16,495 bases of DNA from positions 1-16,495 of the forward strand of contig JABYQS010000634.1 in NCBI GenBank assembly GCA_022592435.1, given 5' to 3'. Positions 8,113 to 16,495 of this stretch are shown here, piece by piece (position 1 is the first letter of the stretch; every line of letters starts with the position of its first letter). Both the position numbers and the translations under genes were made by a program. Below the pieces are notes generated by a model. It did not search any database and had not been told where the DNA came from. It was given only the letters and a program-made list of their open reading frames with translations. Origin of the DNA: Cerioporus squamosus. Lineage: Eukaryota; Basidiomycota; Agaricomycetes; Polyporales; Polyporaceae.

Positions 8113-11104
8113 ATGCCCAAGGCATCCTCCACAACCTCCTCGTCGTCCTCTGCGACGCGCTCGTCCGGAGCGCCTTTCCAGAATGCGCAGGTACTGCGCA
8201 GAAATCAGGTAAATCTCGGCTTCGGGCATATGCCCTTCTCTCCCTCGGATTATCAGTCCTGACCGGATTCACGTCCAGGCGTGTCACCAGTGTCGGCGTC
8301 GCAAGCTGGTGAGTCCCATCGTCCTCGCCGACCCCTATGCACATTTTACTGACGTGGCATACGTTTCAGAAATGGTAGGGATCGCTCACCAACCATGCCC
8401 GAGGCATGCCCGATGCCCGAGCCTCGCTGATTGTACTGGCGCTTGTTTTCGACAGTGACGCGAAGAAACCATGCTCGACGTGTGTACGATCACATGCGTA
8501 TGCCGTAGCCCATGCCCCGCCTGGTACGGAGCACCCTCCTCACCCGGAGTGCACGTTCGATGAAGGTGAGAGCGATCTTCCGGTGGTCTGAATCAAGCGC
8601 TGACTGTTTGTGGTTATAGTATCCGAGCCCAGCGTCGTCGATACAACCGAGCCGAAGAATAGGTTCGAACGACTGGAGAACAGGATATGTAAGTCTAGCG
8701 GTGTACATCTCATGACAAGCGTGCCTTGACCACGCTGCCAGCGGAGTTGGAGGCTTTACTGCAGGAGAAGGACCAAGCATCGCCCACCGATAAAACAGCT
8801 ATCCAGAGTCGGACAGGATCTGCAGTCAGCTCCCTTGACTCAGGCTCGCTGTATTTCGGCTTCCAAGGCGACTCCTTCGATCTTAGTAACAACTCTCTGC
8901 CGGTGGATCCCCTGGGAACCCTGTCCCCTAGTACACCCTTGGACGACCTCGCCGGCATTGCCGCCTTCTTTGGGGGAACTCCTGCTCCTATAGGCTACAC
9001 GGCGACAGACACCTACAGCGGTATGGATATGGTCAGCCCGGGTTGGCCGCGATACTTGCCAAATCTCCCCACGCTGCGTCACTTGTGAGTCCGCCGTGAT
9101 GGGAACTGTGGTTAGCTCCTGAACTTTGTGATAGGGTTGAAGCATACTTCAGTTTTACTCCACTGGCTGGCCGTATGTTCCATGCGCCGACATTCCTTGC
9201 GTCCCTGTCTCTCCCGCCAACACATCCAAAGTTCCCGCTGCCTGCCGTCTTGCATGGAATGTGCGCCATGGGAAGCATGTATACCGCCGCAATCACACAT
9301 ATGCCATCCGGTATGCAGCGTCCTCTCGCTGTGCATCAATTGCTCTAACCAAATCCTAGACGGAAGCTCCGTGATTGATGGTCTGGGTAATTCATTTGCA
9401 GAGATCCAGATACGAGCTGCGAAGAATGCCCTCGCTGCATCTCTGCGAGCCACTACCAACCTTTTCGAGTCTCTCCAAGGTAAGTGGCCGCTGTCCCGTC
9501 AGCACAGCGAAGTGTTCAAACCCATTTCAGCGCAAGTAATTATTGCTCTATGGTACTGGTACAACGCACGTTGGTCTGAGGTGAGCACATAATATGCCTA
9601 GCTGCGACGAAGATGCTGACAGTCCCGCAGGCGTGCATCGCGTTCTCCGTGTCCCTCCGCTATGCCGTACCATGTGGCCTGAACGTGTGCCCGCCGTTCG
9701 AGAGTCTCTCGACGTCCAGCATGTCGCGCGCTTCCATCATACCCCCAGCGACTAATGTCATAGAAGACGAAATGCGCCGCAACACTTTCTGGATAGGTGA
9801 AGTGTGTTTACGAACCCCATGTTTTCTGTGCTAACCACCCCTCCAGCCTACATGACAGAGCGACACTTCGCAGCGATCAACAGCTTCGTTACATTCCTGG
9901 ACGACCAGGATGTCTGCCAGATGCTGCCAGTGCGCGCTGACCAGTTCGACTCAGGGGTGAGATTTTTCGACGGATGTAGACGATACTGTACTGAGGATGA
10001 GTGCGCAGATTCTGGTTCCTCCACGGGATCGTCAGTGGTCGCACGATCGTCATGTCATCGAGATACAACCCGAGGACCAGGTCGACTCATTCATCCTTCA
10101 TGTGAAGGCGACCATGCTCCTCTCCAAAATAAAATTCTTCAACTGCCGTTACAAGGTCAAGAAGCACTGTGGCGATCCCGACTACCAACCGGACCCCAAC
10201 GGAATCCCTGGCATTCCTCGGCCCGACCTCATCACGACCACACGCGCGTTCAAGGAGCTCGACAATCTTATTGTCACCTTCCGGGAGTCGTTCCCCCCGC
10301 ATCTCAGGGACCCCACAGCAGGCGGTACCATTGACGGCTCTCTACTGACCGCATTGTCCACCACACATTTGTCAGCTACTTCTCCCTCCTGCGCGAAAAC
10401 TCTCCGCTAACTTGTATACGCGCAGCGCGACCATCTTACTGCACGAAGGCCATGCGCAGATCGGGCAGCCAGCTTGCGTGTCCTCCTGCAAAGTCCTCGC
10501 AGCCTCACGAGGGATTCTGAACGTGCTTCACTCGGCATACTCTACGAGCCACAACTTGGCGACGTTAGGAGTGTTCCCCATGGTGAGTCGCTTCGCCTGA
10601 ATTTCCGGGAAGGACCCTCACATCCATCGTGTCTCTACAGGTGTGCTGGTTTGCTGCATGCCGTGTGCTGATCCGCTTCTTGCGGGCAGCTCTTGATGCG
10701 AAGAGCCAAGAGCACATCACCGCCCTCAGGACCGAAATCGACTTCATAAGGTGAGCTCTTCCCGCCATGTCACGCCTTTCCGCGGGTACGCTGACGGCCT
10801 CACAGAAATGTGATCACGGGCATCGGCGAGAGCTTCCCTCATGCTCGTAAGTTCCTGTGTTCCCGTGCGAACGGTTGTGACCACGTTCTAATGTTGGGTT
10901 GCAACAGAGCAATACGGAAAGATGCTGACCGACTACTTATCCCAAACGTGCGGGAAGGAGTTTGTGCAGACAAGGAGCCTGTCTGCCGCCATCGCGTCTC
11001 CGAATCAGCAGTCGCAGAGCCCGGAAGAGCATTCAGTAGTCCCGGAGTCGCCGCAGCTGGACTTCGGCCTGGAGCCTCATCACTCTGTTATGGTTGAAGT
11101 TTGA
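8113..11104 (+). CDS. Zn2Cys6 fungal transcription factor
   Basis: A nuclear DNA-binding regulator; its targets are unknown. The binuclear zinc cluster reads ACHQCRRRKLKCDAKKPCSTC (about 33-53), with the sixth Cys 23 residues further on in HPECTFDE. A short coiled coil follows (NRFERLENRISELEALLQEK). The fungal middle homology region starts near VEAYFSFTPLAGRMFHAPTF (about 218) and includes DEMRRNTFWIAYMTERH (about 380-396). Exons: 8113-8208, 8279-8308, 8370-8374, 8456-8565, 8620-8688, 8742-9084, 9135-9310, 9360-9479, 9531-9580, 9631-9796, 9847-9956, 10009-10370, 10426-10582, 10641-10750, 10806-10846, 10908-11104. They total 2142 nt without a break, 713 aa. The 5-nt exon 3 is needed both for frame and for the third Cys. 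The Ser- and Gln-rich tail is probably disordered. This long last zinc loop is, from memory, common in agaric regulators. Confidence 0.92.
8370..8374 (+). other. 5-nt microexon completing the zinc cluster
   Basis: AAATG lies between introns of 61 nt (8309-8369, GTGAGT...TTTCAG) and 81 nt (8375-8455, GTAGGG...CGACAG). It gives Lys and, with the first base of the next exon, the third zinc ligand Cys. Joining exon 2 straight to exon 4 gives CTG-TGA, an immediate stop. Confidence 0.85.
8395..8420 (+). repeat. Triple ATGCCCGA repeat in the intron after the microexon
   Basis: Three copies of ATGCCCGA (8395-8402, 8406-8413, 8413-8420) lie about 20-45 nt downstream of the microexon donor site. They could be a splicing enhancer or a chance short tandem. 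Confidence 0.6.
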
Positions 11105-11529
11105 TAGGTCTGGATTGGGATCTCTACACATGCTTTGCCGTGTATGTGGACAGTGTACACGTCTCCTCACTAGGCTCTTGTTTCGTGGCTTGCTTTGTTG
11201 GGGACGGGTGTACTTGTAGCTTGATTATGTGTAGTAGTGTACTGTGCATACTCTAGTTCGGTTCTTGGAGGATTCAACTGCACGCCTGCAATTGTTACCC
11301 GCAGGGGCCCGCCGCAAGCTGTATGATCAGGATCGAGCAGATGGCTATGGCTATCTCAACTTGTCTTCGCCCGGCGGCTTCGGGCCGGTGGCATTCACCT
11401 CAGACGCGAACTAGCTTGCGGATCACTGCTTCGCTCTGAACTCGACCTCTACGACTTCGCATCAACGCAGAGGCTTGGGCTGGTATTAATCCTGTCAGAC
11501 AACCTTCTGCACTTGGGAACACGAACTGA
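11105..11529. other. Intergenic region between regulator and Vps20 genes
   Basis: These 425 nt should hold the 3' UTR of the regulator gene and the promoter of the tandem Vps20-like gene. I see a T/G-rich stretch after 11105, a short direct repeat (ATGGCTATGGCTAT, near 11340) and a GC-rich CGGCTTCGGGCCG element near 11373-11385. No gene or clear TATA box was found. Confidence 0.5.
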
Positions 11530-12479
11530 ATGGGCGGGAATCAGTCTGTCCCAAAGGTCACGAAGCAAGACCGCGCCATCCTAGAGTCAGTGATCCCGAA
11601 CGCTGCTCCGGACAGTCTGGGATGAACCGTTCACAGTCTGAAACTGCAGCGCGACAAGGTCCGCCAATACCAGAAGAAGGCAGGTTGTCCTCCTGTGGCC
11701 TTGGTTTTCGACGTGGCTGACGTAGTGGGTGCGAAGATCCAAGTCGTACTGGACCGCGAGCATGAGATCGCAAAGCAACAGCTAGCTGTGGGCAACAAGG
11801 ACCGCGCACTCATCGCGCTGAGGAAGCGGAAGTACCAGGAGGGTCTCTTAGCGAAGACGGATGCCCAGCTCGAGAACCTGGAGAAACTGGTGCGCATGCA
11901 GTTATCGAATCGAAACCCCCCCTTTGCCCACACACCCGCATCCCTATATTAGGTCTCTACTATTGAGTTCTCGCTAGTCGAAGTATCGGTGCTTCATGGC
12001 TTGCAGCAAGGCAACGAAGTCTTGAAGGAGATTCACAAGGAGCTGAACGTCGAGAACGTGGAGCGGATATTGGAGGAGACGCAGGAGGCAAGGGAGTATC
12101 AACGAGTACGTCTCCCCACAAGATGATTCACGTCCACCCTTCCTAACTCGTCGTTCTACAGGAAATCGACGAGATGCTCGCCAACTCCTTGACGCTGGAG
12201 GACGAGGAGGCAGTCCAAGCGGAGCTGCGGGAATTGCAGCTGGAGACCGTGAGTCGCAACCCTTCTTCCCTCAGTATCCATGCTGATAAGTCGTTCGAAG
12301 CTCGGAGTGCAGGACGCGGAGCGTCCAGTTACATTGCCTTCTGTTCCACAGGAAGTGCCCGTCTCCAAAGGTGCGTCTCCTCCGCAGCATGCATATAGCC
12401 TGGCGTGCTGATCATCCAACCTCGAGCAGAACCCGAAGCTCAGCCCGAGGAACAAGAACGTGTTCCCGTCGTAGCGTGA
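11530..12479 (+). CDS. vps20: ESCRT-III subunit Vps20 (CHMP6-like)
   Basis: Starts assembly of the ESCRT-III filament on endosomes, linking ESCRT-II (Vps25) to Snf7 during multivesicular body formation. The start MGGNQSVPKVTKQDRAIL has Gly at position 2, fitting N-myristoylation as in Vps20/CHMP6. The Snf7-type helical core follows: LKLQRDKVRQYQKK, VVLDREHEIAKQQLAVGNKD, RALIALRKRKYQEGLLAKTD, then EFSLVEVSVLHGLQQGNEVL and VERILEETQEAREYQREIDE. The end is acidic (LEDEEAVQAELRELQLET). Exons 11530-11585, 11637-11679, 11737-11889, 11953-12105, 12162-12248, a 19-nt exon 12352-12370, and 12430-12479 sum to 561 nt, 186 aa, close to family length. Intron 2 appears to be GC-AG. The gene converges on the cyclophilin gene. 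Confidence 0.9.
11680..11736 (+). other. Probable GC-AG intron in Vps20, in-frame if retained
   Basis: The exon ends AAGAAG and the intron starts GCAGGT, ending GCGAAG. Removal joins QYQKK to IQVVLDRE with no gap against CHMP6. The 57 nt contain no stop in frame, so a retained form would add 19 residues inside helix 1-2. A GT donor at 11684 with an acceptor ending at 11725 would also keep frame but add five residues. Confidence 0.6.
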
Positions 12480-12552
12480 TCCATCTACCATGTACGATAG
12501 CATACTGTGTACATTACTAATACAGCCGGAATATACCAGAGGCGCAGCGCAT
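12480..12552. other. Short convergent spacer between Vps20 and cyclophilin genes
   Basis: Only 73 nt separate the two facing stop codons, so the 3' UTRs very probably overlap. The ten-base string CATCTACCAT occurs at both ends of the spacer (12482-12491 and 12550-12559, the latter running over the cyclophilin stop). Confidence 0.6.
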
Positions 12553-14575
12553 CTACCATCCCTCGAAGTCTCCAAACCCAATTCTCCGTTTCTTCTTGCT
12601 CTCTTCCGGTGCCGCCGGAGTTGGGCTCGGACTCGCGACGGTGTCTATGGGTCGCTTAGCATTGAGGTTAAGGTACTTTCCGATGCCGCCTCCGACTGCC
12701 CCAGAGCCAGACTTGTCGGAACCGACCTTGACACCGAACCAGTTGATGTCGTCCTTCGCCTTTTCCTCCGCCTCCTTGGTCCGGGAGACCTGAACCTCGG
12801 CCTTACGCGCCCGTTTCCGCTCCTCACGCTGTTTGTATTCCTCGAAGGGATCTTGGTAGCTAGCAGGTGGGAGAGTAGTGAGGACGACGTTAGGATAGAC
12901 GTGTGGAATCAAGAGCTTACATCACAACCTCCGTAATTCTGACCTGCTTTGCTGGTCGCTCAGTCCCAGGCTTGACAGGCAGCGCTTCAAGCGCATCCAA
13001 GACATCTTCGCCTCCGACAAGCTTGCCAAAGACGGTGTGCTTCTTGTCGAGGTGCGGTGCCGGCCGGAAGGTTATGTAGAACTGCGAGCCGTTCGTGCTC
13101 GGTCCCTTGTTTGCCATAGCGATGACTCCTCGGCTGTCGTGCTTGGCAGCATTGCGCAGGTCATATTCGTCTCGAAACGGGGTGCCCCAACATGACTCTC
13201 CGCCTGCACCGGTCCCTGTCGGGTCACCTGTTTGAATCTATAGTACGGTAAGTAGCGTTTCGCAGCAAGCCCAAAGAGTACACGAACCATGAACCCCGGG
13301 ACCAGTCGGTGGAAGAGGACATTATTGTACTTTCCAGCCTTGGCCAGTTGAAGGAAGTTATAACATGTTTTGGGGGCCTGCGATAGCGGTTAAGTGGAGC
13401 AGGCATCGAAGAGACGGCACACATACCTTTTCGCAGAAGAGCTCAAGGTTGAGCGCCCCCCCACCTAAGCTTGTGACAACGCGAACATACGCGCGGCGCT
13501 TCCCAACGTCCTTCTCTTTGCCTTTGCCTTTTGGAGGGTTTGCAAACTCGTCGAACATTAGCTCCTCCTATACATGTGCATGGCATAGTCAGATGTTAGT
13601 CGACGCATGGTTGGTCACGCTCAGCGTACCTCATCCCAAAGAAGCTGTGTGCTCTGCGTCTGGGGATCAACCGACGTCGAGGTAAGTGAGGCTCCAGGAA
13701 GACCAGTAGAGTACGGAGAAGCGTTCCCTGCGGCATAAGTTAGCACACAATTCCTGAATCACACTAAGCTGCTTACAAGGAACGGCAGCTTTTGCTTTCG
13801 CGACGGGTGCTGCTGCAGTCGGTTTTGTTACGACAACCTTCGACTTCGCATCGGCCTTCTCAGTCTTCTCATCCGCGGCCGTCCTCTTCGGGACAGATGC
13901 TGGTGGCAATCCGTGAGGGTTCTGCAGCGTGATGACATCGTCCCTGGATGAGAGTCAGCAGGGTACCCCGAGCAAGCACAAACGAGCTACGCACTTTTTG
14001 AACTTCACATCCGCCACAAGGTCACGGCCGCCCTTGATACTCTCCGCCAAGAATACGTTCCCCGTGGTGGCAATGACCACAATATGCGAATGCTCGCTGA
14101 ACGGCTTGAATGATATGGGGTCATGGATCTCTCCCGAGGGCTTGCGTGAGTAATGGAGGGTGATGAGGTCAGAAGGCTGCAGCGGTTCTTGCGTGACCGG
14201 GTTGATGTTATTGTGCTGCCTACGGTTATGCAATCAGCTTGTGAGACAGAGAGGTGAGACGTCAGTTGTACGCACTTGAGCCACGGTATGATACTGACTA
14301 GCTCAAAGACGTTCCCAGTACCATCGGCATTGCGCGCGCAGACTGGGTGCGTGAATGGCTGGAATGTTAATGCGCAGCAGTCAAACGGCGTCCGTGAGCC
14401 TGGGTGCGGAGCTTCTTGTTTGCTGTTCACAGGTTCGGTCAGGCTCACTAGCAAGGGTCGATCAAGGATGATAGACGTACGCCCTGGCACCTGCTGAGGA
14501 CGCAGTGTGCTGTCCAAACATGCCGGAGTGCTCGGCATGCGTGACATAGAGCTTGTTTGAGTTCCCGTGCCCCAT
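12553..14575 (-). CDS. cyp8: U-box cyclophilin, PPIL2/Cyp8 type
   Basis: Peptidyl-prolyl isomerase-like protein with a U-box; the family has ubiquitin ligase activity and joins the spliceosome in the nucleus. The start [18 protein letters not shown] matches PPIL2-type proteins. The U-box covers about 40-110 ([41 protein letters not shown]). A charged Ala/Lys-rich linker follows (about 165-215). The cyclophilin domain (about 265-430) has [36 protein letters not shown] and [15 protein letters not shown]. The end GFGDFEGW resembles the human PPIL2 C-terminus. Exons (minus order): 14481-14575, 14276-14422, 13995-14219, 13777-13943, 13630-13727, 13427-13567, 13288-13377, 12921-13237, 12553-12859; 1587 nt, 528 aa, no break. 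His replaces the CypA Trp121 position, which in other cyclophilins lowers cyclosporin binding. Confidence 0.93.
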
Positions 14576-14888
14576 GTTGCAAATTCAAAGTGTGTGCAGG
14601 TGGAAGAGAGGACAACTGGGCAGAGTTCGAGGAAGCGGACGCGATGGTCGAGGACAAGCCCTGCAATAAGTAACCGCGTTGTGGCAACTCCTTCGGTCAC
14701 GTGCGCATACGTCGCAGAAAGTCTCTAGGCGCCCGGTGTATGCTCTCAAGCTTCTTGACTTCACCTGTTCTCGATCATTGCAAGTACTAGTACTGACGGA
14801 CCCGGGTCAGGTCCAGCGGGTATGTATGCCTTAGCGTGACAATGTATTATGTGAGCTCACTGGTTCTAGTTCTGCTACCCATTCTCGC
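14576..14888. promoter_or_regulatory. Shared upstream region of cyclophilin and PPR genes
   Basis: Two divergent start codons are 313 nt apart, so this must hold both promoters. It contains a CACGTG site at 14698-14703. I see no clear TATA box and no further gene. Confidence 0.5.
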
Positions 14889-16495
14889 ATGCTTCTCCGG
14901 ACAGCAAGCCATGGGATCCCACCGGCCATTACACTCGATTTCCTAGTTCCCAGTCCCATCCTACGCCGCACACTATGCCAGCCCTCACCTAGGACTACAC
15001 CAGTGGCGTTAGCCCATGGAACACGCAGAGCAACACTCTCTTCCCAGGCAACAGCCCGAGCCTCGTCCCCTACCCTCACTCCCGGTGCAGTCATAGCCCA
15101 CCTCGACAAGCACATCACGCTTGAGTCACAACCCCTCGACCACCCTTACGAAACACCCAAGTCGAAGCGCTCAACAAGGCCATCCCCGAGCTCCGTACGG
15201 CGTTCATCGAGCGCGACGTTGCGAAGCTTTGCGAGGTATGGGCTCAAGTAAAGGCGCGGAATCTCCTCCCGTTCATCGGGCATCCCCAATGTGCCATCCT
15301 CGAAAGGTGTCCTCAACCATTGCCTCAATACGCCGCGCCGGATGGCGTTCAGCAAGGAGGAGAAAGACGTGCTGTCGGAAATAGCCTTATTCATCGCGGT
15401 CGGAGGATGGACGGATGGCCTGAGGGCACTCATGCTTCGTGCTCGGGACAAGCAGCCCCGTACACACTGCAGTTGTACGACAGTAGCTTGCAGCTCTCCG
15501 CGACAAGGCCGTTCTGCGCGACGCGGAGCCCGAGCCATCCCAGTCCGCCGAAGCTACGTCCCTTTCCCCTTCTACCACCCCCTCTCCGATCCGTGACGAG
15601 ATTCTCTTGTGTGCGGTCACCGCGTATGCGGATCGGGACGCCTTCCGCGACGCGCTGCGGTCTATCTGCGTGCGGGTACGCGCATCGCGCCCTCTACCCT
15701 TGTGGACTTCCTCCCTCTCGTTCGTCCGTCGGACCTCCACCCGAAGGTCGAAGAGTATGCTCGCCGTCTCGACACTGCGTCGCTGCTGAGCCGGCCTGAG
15801 GCGTTGATGAAACACCTGGGAAACCTCACTAAAGACAATGCTACCCTGTCTTTGACGAGGCTCTATTCCCATACCATCGCGGGCGCGCAGGATCCCGACC
15901 CGTGGCTAGCCGTGGGGAACGCAGAGTTGTCCGGAACGCGTGTGATAGCCCTCCCTCACTTCTTCTGGCCGTCATTCTTGAAGAGCTTCCTGATGCTCCG
16001 TCGGACAGACCTTGCGACGCGGCTCTGGGACGACATGCTGAAACTCGGCGTAGTTCCTCAGCTTGCAACGTGGAATGCACTCCTCGACGGGTATGCGCGG
16101 AACCGGAGGTCGACTCGGTCGTGAGCACTTGGGATATCATGGCCGACCAGGGCGTCAAGCACGACGCGCTGTCTTACCGCGCCCTCATCCACGCCCTCTA
16201 CCATGCGGGTAGGTACGAGGAAGCCGAGAGGCGCTTCGCTGCGTTCGAGAAGGAGTTCGTGAAGCCCGGCGAATCGGTCGACAACGAAGCCATCCGCGCT
16301 GTCTATAACACCACCATCCACGACCTGTTGTTCGTGTCGCGCGACCAGGCAGCTTCTGCGTTGCTGGAGAAGATGGAGACTCATGGCCCGAATCCCCGAC
16401 ATCGTCACGTACAACACTTTCCTGCGGTACTACGCGCGCAAAGACGACCTGAAGGCGATGGCGCAGCTCCTTCGGAAACTCGAGCCCCGGGGGAT
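14889..16495 (+). CDS. Pentatricopeptide repeat protein, mitochondrial type, partial and frameshifted
   Basis: PPR proteins bind organelle RNA and act in its processing, stability or translation. The start at 14889 opens a stretch rich in Arg, Ser and Thr with almost no acidic residues (MLLRTASHGIPPAITLDFLV, then PILRRTLCQPSPRTT), as in mitochondrial presequences. PPR-like helix pairs are clear near the end: LATWNALLDGYARNR, VVSTWDIMADQGVKHDALSY, RALIHALYHAGRYEEAERRF, and PDIVTYNTFLRYYARKDDLK. No introns were found. The reading frame must change about seven times: near 15160, 15255-15310, 15455, 15490, 15670, 16100 and 16390. Protein-like sequence continues across each change, for example RTAFIERDVAKLCEVWAQVK, EKDVLSEIALFIAVGGWTDG and CAVTAYADRDAFRDALRSIC. 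Local sequence error or a recently decayed copy could explain this. The gene runs past the window end. Confidence 0.8.

Noticed and set aside
14005..14700. 231-aa open frame on the minus strand
   Set aside because: It runs through exons and introns of the U-box cyclophilin in a different frame; the cyclophilin model with family motifs and clean splice phase explains this DNA.
1..16495. Natural product or resistance gene cluster
   Set aside because: One regulator is present, but neighbours are housekeeping genes and no backbone synthase, transporter or tailoring enzyme is seen.

Overview
The window looks like nuclear DNA of a mushroom-forming basidiomycete (Agaricomycete). The genes are dense and lie on both strands. 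They are cut by many short GT-AG introns, mostly 49-70 nt. The protein set is eukaryotic and fungal: a Zn2Cys6 regulator, an ESCRT-III subunit, a U-box cyclophilin and a PPR protein. I saw no mobile element, CRISPR array, tRNA or rRNA.

Layout: (1) 1-1321, minus: 5' part of a secreted histidine acid phosphatase (phytase-like), cut by the window edge and carrying several apparent frameshifts. (2) 2252-3901, plus: PP2C-type protein phosphatase with two apparent frameshifts in exon 3. (3) 4704-7200, minus: intact 14-exon gamma-glutamyltranspeptidase, 578 aa, with no signal peptide. (4) 8113-11104, plus: intact 16-exon Zn2Cys6 transcription factor, 713 aa, whose third zinc-binding cysteine depends on a 5-nt microexon. 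(5) 11530-12479, plus: Vps20/CHMP6-like ESCRT-III subunit, 186 aa. (6) 12553-14575, minus: PPIL2/Cyp8-type U-box cyclophilin, 528 aa. (7) 14889-16495, plus: mitochondrial-type PPR protein, open at the window end and broken by about seven apparent frameshifts.

The genes do not form one pathway. They are mainly housekeeping functions (glutathione turnover, endosomal sorting, spliceosome or ubiquitin, organelle RNA) plus phosphate scavenging and one regulator. Three pairs are divergent and share an upstream region (phosphatase/PP2C, GGT/transcription factor, cyclophilin/PPR). Two pairs are convergent (PP2C/GGT, and Vps20/cyclophilin with only 73 nt between stop codons).

I assembled the exon models by hand from splice consensus, phase and family conservation. 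The four intact genes keep phase through about 6.0 kb of coding sequence. The three broken genes keep family motifs on both sides of every break, so local sequence error is at least as likely as gene decay. The most interesting signals are the 5-nt microexon that acts as an all-or-none gate on the regulator, an 18-bp perfect palindrome just upstream of the same gene, and two probable GC-AG introns. I found no convincing undescribed multi-gene system.
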